Assembly (NCBI GenBank): GCA_019828595.1
Contig: JAHQRK010000026.1
Location: 434,001-498,000 of the forward strand
DNA from: Aphanomyces cochlioides
Lineage: Eukaryota; Oomycota; Saprolegniomycetes; Saprolegniales; Verrucalvaceae
Direction: 5' to 3'
DNA length: 64,000 nt
The notes under the pieces are model-generated. The model saw only the letters and a list, made by a program, of their open reading frames with translations, was not told the DNA's origin and searched no databases. This document shows positions 29,549 to 40,400 of this stretch, piece by piece. Numbering within the stretch: position 1 is the first letter of the stretch; each line of letters opens with the position of its first letter. The translations under genes and the position numbers were made by a program.

Positions 29549-32500
29549 ATGTCCAACGCCAACAGCTGTTCCGAGCTCCGTGAGACCAACACTCACGGAG
29601 TCACCATCATTCCAGGTATTGTATCACCTCACCCACTTTCGTCGTCCAATCAGGATGGCGGAAGTGGTGTGAGTAATGTCTCTACACCTAACCCTAGGGC
29701 CGAAGTGGAGGTCGAGTTCGACCCCAACAGCGTCTCTGGAGACCAATCTGCGTCTCGCTCCACCAGCGCTTCACCTGGTGCTCCACTCGCCGGAGTTCCA
29801 GGGGGGGTCAACCTCAGTGGGTCAGTGGTTGACCCCCAGACCACTGTCGTTAACTTGTCTAGCGAAGCCCTCACTCAGGAGGGCGAACCACTGGGGCCTT
29901 GTGCCTGTGGTGGCTGCTTCCCTGGACTCCAATTGGAGTCGATCCCCAGTGAAGGCGGCGAGAAAACGGGGTCCATGCCAGCCCTAGAGGCTACGAGGGC
30001 CCCCCCTATGGGCACACCCTGCGGTTCTGTCTACTTCCCCCCAGGGGCCTCTTCGGAGGGGCGGGGGCGGTATCCCGATTTGGGTTCTCGCCGGAGCAAT
30101 GGTGTACCCCAGTCACCGTGCTGCGGGGATGGCATGGATTCCCCTTCTACCCCTGTCACTGGGGGTCTGGCCCCGGCCTTTCTCGTGACCAATGGGACTG
30201 AGCCAGCAGCCACCAACCGCGTCGCCCCCTGTGCTGAGCCTCCTAGAACGGGAGAGGAAGAAGAACAATCTCAAGAGGACGTGGATATGGTCTCTGGAGA
30301 CGCCGAGGGGAAGGATTCTACTGAAACCGAGGCCTTAACCGACGAGGGAAATACTCAAATTCACTCTGAGGTTGATGGGTCAGGCGACATTAACGGCCAA
30401 GCGAAGCCGTGTGATACTCCTGGAGAAGTTATTCACGAGGAACAATCGACAAACAATGACAATGACCAGTCAAATCAAGACATTGTCGACAAATCCGTTG
30501 CTCAAGGAAATGGCGCTGTTGATCCTCCTACCGCGGCAGACAAAATACAAGGCGATCAAGAGCAACAAAACGCTGAAAAGGCCAATCCATGGACGCAAAA
30601 GACTCCCGGCAAGGATTCAGCTTCGTCCAAGAAAGATTCCAAGCAAGGCAATGCCCCCAAAGGCGCGAAACATCGCAACACTGGTGCTCATGCTATTGCC
30701 GATGACGATATTGCGCGATGCGAGGCCATGGCGGACGCATTCTACAAAGACTCTGGTGACATGGACGCCTTCATTGAAAACATTTTGCTCACCCCCCAGT
30801 CCCAAGTGTACGAGCTCACAGTCAAGTTGGGCGAAGGCTACAAGGACTGGTCCGAAAAAGTCATCTGCGATCAATTTGTCAAGGAAAATCCTGGTTCGTT
30901 ATGGGGCTCCAAATTTCCGAACATTTTGATCCACAAGAAGAACCCACAGACCATTGTGATCTCAAGTTACAACTTGTCTACGTGCGTGGAAATGGGAGGC
31001 ACAACGTTTCGACTTGGTGGCAAAGACTTCCTGGTTCCCAAGTACTCGCGTTATGGCAACAACTACTACGTTACGTTCAACAAGGTCAGTCACCCTTCGA
31101 TGGCCAAGGCGATTGTCAAGAAAATGGCTGCATTGACCAAGTCAGTGATAGCAGCATTCAACCCTACTGCTGGTCAGAACATCAAGTCGCCGCATTTGAG
31201 AGTCATTTTCAAGTCGTCTGCGCCTCCTGCAGTGCTGGTGCCAAAATCCGGCGACGCACTACGCGAAATCACCATTACGGATCCGTCGGGTCAGCCTTTT
31301 GTCGTCGTGTTTCAGCACAAGATCGCTGCTCTGAACAAGACATTGCCTCCGTCGATTGTTTCACGACGTGCAGAGGCCAAGGCTGAAAAAGCGAAGGCAA
31401 AAGCGGCCAAGGCAGCGGCAAAATCTCCTCCGTCAGGAGAAAAAGAACCTGAACATGATGGAGACGATCATGATCAAGACCCTGGAACAAATGCGGAAGG
31501 CAAGGCCGACTCAACTGAGGCATCTGAAGATGGTCAAGATGAACAACCACAGCCAACAGCTCCTTCTCATGGCTCTGATGTCGATATGTTTGGTGACAGC
31601 GATCCCCCTAACAACAATGGACAAGACAAACAACAAGAAGATGTGGAAATGTCTACCAACGAATCGCCCGCTCTTGCTCCACCAAGTGAGCAGCCCAAGA
31701 ACTCGCTGGACCTTCAATTGGTAACGGGCTACCGGTCTGGACCAGCTCCAAAACGTACTTTGCCTTCGTCCCCACGTTTGGATCCCCTGCCGACATCCAA
31801 CCGTTTTCATATCCTCGAAGAAGACGACGTGGAACTCTCGTTTGAAGACTTTGCAGTGCCTCGAATTGTATTGGAAGATTCAAGTGCGCCACGCCCGAAA
31901 AAGACCAAAGGCAAAGCGAAGAAACAACGACTTAACAAGTCTGCTGCAGCCCACCTCGAATTGGCGAAGAAGATCATTCGAGACAAGAAAGTCGAAGGCA
32001 GTATCACCGAATGTCAACGCATTTTGCGAGATGATCCTCAGCTCGTTGCACATGCTATGTACGCACAAGATGAAGACCTCAGTTTGTTTCAGTCACTTGT
32101 TGCAACCAAGACTATTGAGCGCAAGATGGCTTTGTTAAAAGCTCAAGGCAAGCCTCACAACTACAAACATCACGTCAACTTCATGGCTCAATACAAGATT
32201 CACCCGTCAGAAATCTTGGAAGAATTGACCACGGACATACCAGAGATCAAGCGCATCCTCTTTGCACTTGCTACGATTGACTTATTCCTCTCAAATCGGG
32301 CCCCAGACCTCTACACAAACTCGGAGGCACTGACTGTTCTATTGAACCAAGAAGCAACAAGATTGCCTGACACCAACTGCTTGACGGACTGGTCGCTGTT
32401 TGCTTTGATCGAAAACTTCAGCGACAATCTCGAGAAGTTCACTTTGCCGGCTCCCGTCTTGTCGGCCATCTCGATGCTCAAAAGCATCACCAACAATTAC

Positions 32501-32587
32501 CACATCGACGAGCTCTGCAGCAAAGCTCACCACTCCATGAACGCCGACGAAATTGATCCCCTCGATTTGGAGGACGATCAACTCTAA
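29549..32587 (+). CDS. Element D/D' ORF1 protein (intact, 1,012 aa)
   Basis: ATG at 29549. It belongs to the EPEHDG/DPGTNAEGK variant with ASEDGQ. Distinguishing residues are EEEEQSQED (shared with G), VIHEEQ and DVDMFGDSD (shared with root R). Whether it belongs to D or D' cannot be told, because the recombination point is invisible. Confidence 0.9.
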   Translation: MSNANSCSELRETNTHGVTIIPGIVSPHPLSSSNQDGGSGVSNVSTPNPRAEVEVEFDPNSVSGDQSASRSTSASPGAPLAGVPGGVNLSGSVVDPQTTVVNLSSEALTQEGEPLGPCACGGCFPGLQLESIPSEGGEKTGSMPALEATRAPPMGTPCGSVYFPPGASSEGRGRYPDLGSRRSNGVPQSPCCGDGMDSPSTPVTGGLAPAFLVTNGTEPAATNRVAPCAEPPRTGEEEEQSQEDVDMVSGDAEGKDSTETEALTDEGNTQIHSEVDGSGDINGQAKPCDTPGEVIHEEQSTNNDNDQSNQDIVDKSVAQGNGAVDPPTAADKIQGDQEQQNAEKANPWTQKTPGKDSASSKKDSKQGNAPKGAKHRNTGAHAIADDDIARCEAMADAFYKDSGDMDAFIENILLTPQSQVYELTVKLGEGYKDWSEKVICDQFVKENPGSLWGSKFPNILIHKKNPQTIVISSYNLSTCVEMGGTTFRLGGKDFLVPKYSRYGNNYYVTFNKVSHPSMAKAIVKKMAALTKSVIAAFNPTAGQNIKSPHLRVIFKSSAPPAVLVPKSGDALREITITDPSGQPFVVVFQHKIAALNKTLPPSIVSRRAEAKAEKAKAKAAKAAAKSPPSGEKEPEHDGDDHDQDPGTNAEGKADSTEASEDGQDEQPQPTAPSHGSDVDMFGDSDPPNNNGQDKQQEDVEMSTNESPALAPPSEQPKNSLDLQLVTGYRSGPAPKRTLPSSPRLDPLPTSNRFHILEEDDVELSFEDFAVPRIVLEDSSAPRPKKTKGKAKKQRLNKSAAAHLELAKKIIRDKKVEGSITECQRILRDDPQLVAHAMYAQDEDLSLFQSLVATKTIERKMALLKAQGKPHNYKHHVNFMAQYKIHPSEILEELTTDIPEIKRILFALATIDLFLSNRAPDLYTNSEALTVLLNQEATRLPDTNCLTDWSLFALIENFSDNLEKFTLPAPVLSAISMLKSITNNYHIDELCSKAHHSMNADEIDPLDLEDDQL

Positions 32588-32665
32588 GGCTTCTATCCCC
32601 TGCTTCAATCCATTTCAACCTCCCCTCTGACCCCTCCATTCTACTCATTTTCATCTGTACTCGTG

Positions 32666-35600
32666 ATGATTGACAACAACTTCTCCGATGTCCCAACTGA
32701 ACTCGTGGACTGGGACCCACAAATCATCTCCCTCAACACCAATGGCTTCTCCAACAGTCATCGGTACATCCTCGACAAACTATCAAGTGTTCACGACGTT
32801 TCCTTTATCCAAGAAACCCGTTTCCGCACGCCAAGTCTCCACGACCGTGTTGCGTTCCATTGGCAACGCATCACAAACCACGAAGGCTCTTTGTTCTTTG
32901 AAGAGCCTATTTACCCTGAAGTATCCACGTCGCCAGCCACTGGAGGTCTGGCTACGTTGATACATCCTCACTCTCCTTTGAAGAACGCCACTCAAGTCCC
33001 TCATGACAACCCAGTGCTTCGTGGTCGTTATCTACAAGTGCGATGTACTCTGGGTCCACTGACAGTCGTTCTCCACAATATCTATGCGCCGGCAGCCTTC
33101 CAAGAACGAGCAAGTTACTTCGAAGAATTGCCACGCGACTTTCCTCCACATGCGCTCCACATTGTTGGAGGAGATTTCAACTGCACTCTCAACAAAGATT
33201 TGGATTCGTTGAGACCCAGTACCTCCACCATGGCCGGCACCCTTCAACTGGAACAATGGATGCACAGTTTGTCTCTGGTGGATCTGTTTCGCCGTCAAAA
33301 CCCCGTGGCAAGAACCTTCACAAGTCCCACACTCACCAACCGACTTGACTACATCTTTTGTTCGTCCACCTTGGCGGGTATTCGTCATTGGAAGGCGACG
33401 CACATGCCACACGTTCCACAGGCTGACCACGTGGCTTGTCGTATCATCACAAAGCGTCAAACATTGCGCCATGGCTCTGGATCATGGAAAGCTCCAACTT
33501 GGCTACTTCGTCTACCACGAGCGGCCGAGATTGTTCATGGATGTCTGGATCGATTTTTGGACAAGTCTCCAACATTCCACAATATCTCCAAGGCCTACGA
33601 CATACTGGTCAATGATATCCGCTCCCAACTCAAAGAATTCCATTCTCAACGATTGGAGAAACAACGTCTGCCGTTGAAGAAGTTAGCTGTCGAGATCGCT
33701 TCGCTTTTGCAAGTCCCCAACATGCGTCAAGATGCAGTGCTGGTGGATCGAGTGCGAGACCTTCAAAAGCAAATTCACGAGCTGCAAGATCGAGACAAGC
33801 AGTTTCGTCAAGACCAGGCGTTCCAACTTCACTTGTACAAAGCAGAGCGCTCGTCCAAGTTCCACTTCATGTCCCCTGTCCCTACCCCCTTGAAGAAGAC
33901 AGTCTTCAAAGAGTTGGTGGATGTCAATGGAAATGTTATCTCCAATCAACAAGGCATGTCTGACGTCCTGGTCGACTACTACAAGGACTTGTTTGCAGCT
34001 CCCGAGGTGCAGCGATCTGGAGACGAAGTGTCGTCATTTCTGACCCCATTGACTCGACACAAGCAACTGCCAGAGCAAGCCCAGAAAGAGCTGTCGGCTC
34101 CCTTGCGCGCCAACGAGTTCTATCATGCTATTCGACACAGCAGTTCGAACTCAGCGCCAGGTCCCAACGCTCTGCCATTCGAAGTCCTCAAACTTGCACC
34201 TCACAAGTGGTCGTTGGTATTGGAGCTGCTATTCACACACCAGCTCCATTCTCACCCTCGCTTGACTCCCATGCAACTTGTCAGTACGCTGGTGTTGCTG
34301 CACAAGAAAGGCCCCAAGTCACAGGCCAAGAACTATCGGCCCATTAGCCTACTCAACACGGATGTGAAAATCCTGACGAGTATTCTGGCTTATCGACTCC
34401 AGCGCCACATTCGACACATCATCCACCCGGACCAGCAAGGCTTTATCCGTCGAAGCAATATCCAAACCAATATTGCACGACTGGATGACATGCTGCACCA
34501 CATCAAACTACACAGTCCGTCCTCGATGGTGGCACTGCTTGACTTTGAGAAAGCTTTTGATCGCGTGGACCACGCGTACTTGCTCCGCGTCCTCCGTCAC
34601 TATGGCTTTCCCGAAACCTTTGTTGACATGGTTCGCGTACTGTACTCGGGCCGCAAGTCTCGCATCTTGGTGAACGGCTTCTTGTCCAAGCCAGTTCACA
34701 TCTCACGCGGTGTGTTGCAAGGTGATCCACTGTCGCCACTTCTGTTTGTGATCGCTTTGGAACCGATGTGCCAACTCCTACGGCAACACTCCAACTATGG
34801 CATCAAGTGTGGGGATCGCTACCACACTGGGAGTTACTTTGCCGACGACTCGCAACTCTATGCGGCAAATGAGACGTGCCTCCACCGGCAGCTTGCATTG
34901 GTTCAAACCTTTTGCGACAAGTCTGGTTTCCGACTCAACGTAGACAAGACCCAAATTCTGACCTACAGCCAGTTGAATGGGAACCTTGCCTCACTACAAG
35001 TTACTTCCGACAGTCCCGTGAAGGCTCTTGGTATCTTGGTTTGCGCCAATCTTTCTCCATTGGCACGTTTCAATTACGTGTTTGAGAAGTTTGTGGCTCG
35101 CTTGTCTTTGTGGCTCTACAAGGCTCGAACCATGGCCGGAAAAGTCACTATCCTGCACAGCATATGTCTGCCTGTGTTATGGTACCAACTGGCTTTTGTC
35201 CCTGCCGACAAAGACCTGGCCAAAAAGATCGACAAGGCCATGCTTCAATTTATGCATGGTGAAGAAATCAACCCATCCTCCTCTGTCCATGGCCTCCGTT
35301 TGATCAAAAAGGAGATCATATTCATGCCGAAGAAGTCCGGTGGCTTAGGCCTGCACCATGCACTTGCTTTATGGCAACAACACAACCGCTCTGTCATGAT
35401 CAGATGCATTCAAGCCATCACCACCCCACCCCGCAAGTCTGCCATGTCCGCCTGGATTACGCCGGGCTATACTCTCCTCGAGAAGGCTTTTCATCCATGG
35501 GGTTCCCCCCGAGATCTCCTCTTGGCAAATGGCTCTTCTGCATTCATCAGACAACTGTACAAGAATCCCAATATCACTCCAATGTGGAAAGCCTTATTGA

Positions 35601-36721
35601 GTAGCTGGTTTGAATCCCGCTGGACTCCGTACGGCTGTCCAAATCACATCTCATCTTTGGATGTTCCCCTTTGGCACAACTCGTATCTGCCTGGACTCGA
35701 AGACCTATACGATCAGTGCTCTACATCGACGCAAGACCAAGCCAATGTATTGGCTTCGCTTCACATCACGAAGTTGTCGCATTTGTTGACTCCGTGTCAG
35801 CGAGTTTGGCCAGCTTCGATCTTGTTCGACAAAATCAACCGTGCCTGCCGCCAAGCCAATTTTGTCCCTCCAACGAAACAATGGATCTCAATCTTGGTGA
35901 CCAAGTTATCACGATTGTTTGAGATTGTTTCTGAAGAGGATGCTCCCGTGTTCCACTTGCCGACGCCAAGCTCTGAATGGATGGAATGGCACTGGATAAT
36001 TCACCCTGACTCGAGTCCGATCTTGTTGGCGCTTGCGACTTCGAAATCGGCTAAGATCAGAGCTTCTCCAGCTGTCAGCTCGTCCATTCTTCCTACCAAG
36101 CATCTCAACCTGCCATCCAACTTTTACGAAGACCCCAAGCGCCTTACCCAACTTGCCGCCTTCCTCCAACCCGACCACATTCTCCCTCGATATGGAGAGT
36201 TCATTTTCAAGACCCTTCTCCGCGCCAACGCCATGCAATATCTGTTTCAGTACCAAGACCCCAAGCCGACGTGTGTCTTCTGTCGTGTCAATGAGACGTA
36301 CGAGCATTTCCTGTTCTCTTGTGGATATGGTCAATCTGTTTGGTATTTCTTCAAGACAATCCAGCGACTGCTCGAGTGTTCCTTTCCGTCCACGTGTCTG
36401 GAAATGTTCTACGAGACGCCCAAGCCGTCCGATGGATACTACATCCGTGGCTATCTGAAGATCTGGCCGATTGTCCGAGCCTGCGTGTATTATCAAATAT
36501 GGCTCCAACGTGCCGATCGCACCTTTCGACCCGACCTCACAGCGAAGAGTCCGATGGAAGTTGCCATTCATGCTGCCTCTTTGATCAAGCTACATCTACA
36601 ACACCTCCTGGTTGATCTCCCTCTCAAGAAGGGATACACCAAGGTATTCAATGTGCTCAAGCATCTATCTTCGGACCCCTGGTTACGTCAACACGCCATT
36701 CCTGACAGTGTCGTTTCATGA
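32666..36721 (+). CDS. Element D/D' ORF2: APE endonuclease / reverse transcriptase (intact, 1,351 aa)
   Basis: Open from MIDNN to TGA with all motifs. Two neighbouring indels at 35039-35047, one T gained and one C lost, change VAPN to VCAN while keeping the frame. Other private changes are LAGIRHW, NVISNQ and KKEIIFMP (the last shared with E). The part after about 34050 probably comes from D', because the 3' end at 36867 has a right flank matching the ORF2 site at 34048. Confidence 0.9.
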   Translation: MIDNNFSDVPTELVDWDPQIISLNTNGFSNSHRYILDKLSSVHDVSFIQETRFRTPSLHDRVAFHWQRITNHEGSLFFEEPIYPEVSTSPATGGLATLIHPHSPLKNATQVPHDNPVLRGRYLQVRCTLGPLTVVLHNIYAPAAFQERASYFEELPRDFPPHALHIVGGDFNCTLNKDLDSLRPSTSTMAGTLQLEQWMHSLSLVDLFRRQNPVARTFTSPTLTNRLDYIFCSSTLAGIRHWKATHMPHVPQADHVACRIITKRQTLRHGSGSWKAPTWLLRLPRAAEIVHGCLDRFLDKSPTFHNISKAYDILVNDIRSQLKEFHSQRLEKQRLPLKKLAVEIASLLQVPNMRQDAVLVDRVRDLQKQIHELQDRDKQFRQDQAFQLHLYKAERSSKFHFMSPVPTPLKKTVFKELVDVNGNVISNQQGMSDVLVDYYKDLFAAPEVQRSGDEVSSFLTPLTRHKQLPEQAQKELSAPLRANEFYHAIRHSSSNSAPGPNALPFEVLKLAPHKWSLVLELLFTHQLHSHPRLTPMQLVSTLVLLHKKGPKSQAKNYRPISLLNTDVKILTSILAYRLQRHIRHIIHPDQQGFIRRSNIQTNIARLDDMLHHIKLHSPSSMVALLDFEKAFDRVDHAYLLRVLRHYGFPETFVDMVRVLYSGRKSRILVNGFLSKPVHISRGVLQGDPLSPLLFVIALEPMCQLLRQHSNYGIKCGDRYHTGSYFADDSQLYAANETCLHRQLALVQTFCDKSGFRLNVDKTQILTYSQLNGNLASLQVTSDSPVKALGILVCANLSPLARFNYVFEKFVARLSLWLYKARTMAGKVTILHSICLPVLWYQLAFVPADKDLAKKIDKAMLQFMHGEEINPSSSVHGLRLIKKEIIFMPKKSGGLGLHHALALWQQHNRSVMIRCIQAITTPPRKSAMSAWITPGYTLLEKAFHPWGSPRDLLLANGSSAFIRQLYKNPNITPMWKALLSSWFESRWTPYGCPNHISSLDVPLWHNSYLPGLEDLYDQCSTSTQDQANVLASLHITKLSHLLTPCQRVWPASILFDKINRACRQANFVPPTKQWISILVTKLSRLFEIVSEEDAPVFHLPTPSSEWMEWHWIIHPDSSPILLALATSKSAKIRASPAVSSSILPTKHLNLPSNFYEDPKRLTQLAAFLQPDHILPRYGEFIFKTLLRANAMQYLFQYQDPKPTCVFCRVNETYEHFLFSCGYGQSVWYFFKTIQRLLECSFPSTCLEMFYETPKPSDGYYIRGYLKIWPIVRACVYYQIWLQRADRTFRPDLTAKSPMEVAIHAASLIKLHLQHLLVDLPLKKGYTKVFNVLKHLSSDPWLRQHAIPDSVVS

Positions 36722-36740
36722 GTGAGCTGACGGCTCACTC
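36720..36740 (+). promoter_or_regulatory. Stop-proximal 3' UTR hairpin
   Basis: GAGTGAGC and GCTCACTC form a perfect 8-bp stem around TGACG, overlapping the last two bases of the ORF2 stop. In F/H and E the loop is TAACG with the stem kept or nearly kept. In B and K one stem base differs. In C and the D remainder the loop gains a base. A role in RT recognition or translation is inference. Confidence 0.55.
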
Positions 36741-36867
36741 ACTTCATCTCCTGTTCAATGACCACTTTGCCATATTCTGTTTTCCAAGTTCTATTTATAC
36801 AGTACGAGGCAAATTAGTAAGTCATTAGGGCCTTTGCTCAAAAATAAGGTTAATACAACTCATTTAA
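36722..36867 (+). promoter_or_regulatory. 3' UTR of element D' with complementary motif
   Basis: It contains CTATTTATA (36791-36799), which is a TATA-like box on the opposite strand. It also holds GTACGAGGCAAATT (36802-36815), the exact complement of AATTTGCCTCGTAC at 29495-29508. It ends TTTAA at 36867. Confidence 0.8.
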
Positions 36868-36869
36868 CC
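36848..36869 (+). promoter_or_regulatory. 3'-terminal hairpin GGTTAA/TTAACC
   Basis: GGTTAA (36848-36853) pairs with TTAACC (36864-36869) around TACAACTCAT. The final CC could be element or target, since every target supplies CC. If it belongs to the element, its RNA ends exactly at the base of this stem. Stem-loops at RNA 3' ends guide reverse transcriptase in stringent LINEs such as UnaL2. Confidence 0.55.
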
Positions 36870-37262
36870 ATTGACTCGACACAAGCAACTGCCAGAGCAA
36901 GCCCAGAAAGAGCTGTCGGCTCCCTTGCGCGCCAACGAGTTCTATCATGCTATTCGACACAGCAGTTCGAACTCAGCGCCAGGTCCCAACGCTCTGCCAT
37001 TCGAAGTCCTCAAACTTGCACCTCACAAGTGGTCGTTGGTATTGGAGCTGCTATTCACACACCAGCTCCATTCTCACCCTCGCTTGACTCCCATGCAACT
37101 TGTCAGTACGCTGGTGTTGCTGCACAAGAAAGGCCCCAAGTCACAAGCCAAGAACTATCGGCCCATTAGCCTACTCAACACGGATGTGAAAATCCTGACG
37201 AGTATTCTGGCTTATCGACTCCAGCGCCACATTCGACACATCATCCACCCGGACCAGCAAGG
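36868..37262 (+). pseudogene. Element D remainder, ORF2 segment before and into the RT domain
   Basis: ORF2 restarts at the codons for LTRHKQLPEQ and runs through NYRPISLLN to HPDQQG. It is then cut by element E. It repeats, in direct orientation, sequence already present at 34048-34442, so ORF2 is partly duplicated in tandem here. Confidence 0.88.
37251..37262. repeat. Target-site duplication of element E, left copy
   Basis: GGACCAGCAAGG is repeated at 44637-44648. On the strand of E the 3' junction reads CCTTGC, the only one of nine that is CCT instead of CCA. Confidence 0.9.
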
Positions 37263-37408
37263 TTAAATGAGTTGTATTAACCTTATTTTTGAGCAAAAGC
37301 CCTAATGACTTACTAATTTGCCTCGTACTGTATAAATAGAACTTGGAAAACAGAATATGGCAAAGTGGTCATTGAACAGGAGATGAAGTGAGTGAGCCGT
37401 TAGCTCAC

Positions 37409-40400
37409 TCATGAAACGACGCTGTCAGGAATGGCGTGTTGACGTAACCAGGGGTCCGAAGATAGATGCTTGAGCACATTGAATACCTTGGTGTATCCCT
37501 TCTTGAGAGGGAGATCAACCAGGAGCTGTTGTAGATGTAGCTTGATCAAAGAGGCAGCATGAATGGCAACTTCCATCGGACTCTTCGCTGTGAGGTCGGG
37601 TCGAAAGGTGCGATCGGCACGTTGGAGCCATATTTGATAATACACGCAGGCTCGGACAATCGGCCAGATCTTCAGATAGCCACGGATGTAGTATCCATCG
37701 GACGGCTTGGGCGTCTCGTAGAACATTTCCAGACACGTGGACGGAAAGGAACACTCGAGCAGTCGCTGGATCGCCTTGAAGAAATACCAAACAGATTGAC
37801 CATATCCACAAGAGAACAGGAAATGCTCGTACGTCTCATTGACACGACAGAAGACACACGTCGGCTTGGGGTCTTGGTACTGAAACAGATATTGCATGGC
37901 GTTGGCGCGGAGAAGGGTCTTGAAAATGAACTCTCCATATCGAGGGAGAATGTGGTCGGGTTGGAGGAAGGCGGCAAGTTGGGTAAGGCGCTTGGGGTCT
38001 TCGTAAAAGTTGGATGGCAGGTTGAGATGCTTGGTAGGAAGAATGGACGAGCTGACAGCTGGAGAAGCTCTGATCTTAGCCGATTTCGAAGTCGCAAACG
38101 CCAACAAGATCGGACTCGAGTCAGGGTGAATCATCCAGTGCCATTCCATCCATTCAGAGCTTGGCGTCGGCAAGTGGAACACGGGAGCATCCTCTTCAGA
38201 AACAATCTCAAACAATCGTGATAACTTGGTCACCAAGATTGAGATCCATTGTTTCGTTGGAGGGACAAAATTGGCTTGGCGGCAGGCACGGTTGATTTTG
38301 TCAAACAAGATCGAAGCTGGCCAAACTCGCTGACACGGAGTCAACAAATGCGACAACTTCGTGATGTGAAGCGAAGCCAATACATTGGCTTGGTCTTGCG
38401 TCGATGTAGAGCACTGATCGTATAGGTCTTCGAGTCCAGGCAGATACGAGTTGTGCCAAAGGGGAACATCCAAAGATGAGATGTGATTTGGACAGCCGTA
38501 CGGAGTCCAGCGGGATTCAAACCAGCTACTCAATAAGGCTTTCCATATTGGAGTGATATTGGGATTCTTGTACAGTTGTCTGCTGAATGCAGAAGAGCCA
38601 TTTGCCAAGAGGAGATCTCGGGGGGAACCCCATGGATGAAAAGCCTTCTCGAGGAGAGTATAGCCCGGCGTAATCCAGGCGGACATGGCAGACTTGCGGG
38701 TGGGGTGGTGATGGCTTGAATGCATCTGATCATGACAGAGCGGTTGTGTTGTTGCCATAAAGCAAGTGCATGGTGCAGGCCTAAGCCACCGGACTTCTTC
38801 GGCATGAATATGATCTCCTTTTTGATCAAACGGAGGCCATGGACAGAGGAGGATGGGTTGATTTCTTCACCATGCATAAATTGAAGCATGGCCTTGTCGA
38901 TCTTTTTGGCCAGGTCTTTGTCGGCAGGGACAAAAGCCAGTTGGTACCATAACACAGGCAGACATATGCTGTGCAGGATAGTGACTTTTCCGGCCATGGT
39001 TCGAGCCTTGTAGAGCCACAAAGACAAGCGAGCCACAAACTTCTCAAACACGTAATTGAAACGTGCCAATGGAGAAAGATTGGGCGCAACCAAGATACCA
39101 AGAGCCTTCACGGGACTGTCGGAAGTAACTTGTAGTGAGGCAAGGTTCCCATTCAACTGGCTGTAGGTCAGAATTTGGGTCTTGTCTACGTTGAGTCGGA
39201 AACCAGACTTGTCGCAAAAGGTTTGAACCAATGCAAGCTGCCGGTGGAGGCACGTCTCATTTGCCGCATAGAGTTGCGAGTCGTCGGCAAAGTAACTCCC
39301 AGTGTGGTAGCGATCCCCACACTTGATGCCATAGTTGGAGTGTTGCCGTAGGAGTTGGCACATCGGTTCCAAAGCGATCACAAACAGAAGTGGCGACAGT
39401 GGATCACCTTGCAACACACCGCGTGAGATGTGAACTGGCTTGGACAAGAAGCCGTTCACCAAGATGCGAGACTTGCGGCCCGAGTACAGTACGCGAACCA
39501 TGTCAACAAAGGTTTCGGGAAAGCCATAGTGACGGAGGACGCGGAGCAAGTACGCGTGGTCCACGCGATCAAAAGCTTTCTCAAAGTCAAGCAGTGCCAC
39601 CATCGAGGACGGACTGTGTAGTTTGATGTGGTGCAGCATGTCATCCAGTCGTGCAATATTGGTTTGGATATTGCTTCGACGGATAAAGCCTTGCTGGTCC
39701 GGGTGGATGATGTGTCGAATGTGGCGCTGGAGTCGATAAGCCAGAATACTCGTCAGGATTTTCACATCCGTGTTGAGTAGGCTAATGGGCCGATAGTTCT
39801 TGGCTTGTGACTTGGGGCCTTTCTTGTGCAGCAACACCAGCGTACTGACAAGTTGCATGGGAGTCAAGCGAGGGTGAGAATGGAGCTGGTGTGTGAATAG
39901 CAGCTCCAATACCAACGACCACTTGTGAGGTGCAAGTTTGAGGACTTCGAATGGCAGAGCGTTGGGACCTGGCGCTGAGTTCGAACTGCTGTGTCGAATA
40001 GCATGATAGAACTCGTTGGCGCGCAAGGGAGCCGACAGCTCTTTCTGGGCTTGCTCTGGCAGTTGCTTGTGTCGAGTCAATGGGGTCAGAAATGACGACA
40101 CTTCGTCTCCAGATCGCTGCACCTCGGGAGCTGCAAACAAGTCCTTGTAGTAGTCGACCAGGACGTCAGACATGCCTTGTTGATTGGAGACAACATTTCC
40201 ATTGACATCCACCAACTCTTTGAAGACTGTCTTCTTCAAGGGGGTAGGGACAGGGGACATGAAGTGGAACTTGGACGAGCGCTCTGCTTTGTACAAATGA
40301 AGTTGGAACGCCTGGTCTTGACGAAACTGCTTGTCTCGATCTTGTAGCTCGTGAATTTGCTTTTGAAGGTCTCGCACTCGATCCACCAGCACTGAATCTT

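Noticed and set aside
36868..37262. Simple tandem duplication of host DNA
   Set aside because: The repeated segment begins exactly after an element 3' end at a CCA target, so insertion followed by recombination explains it better.
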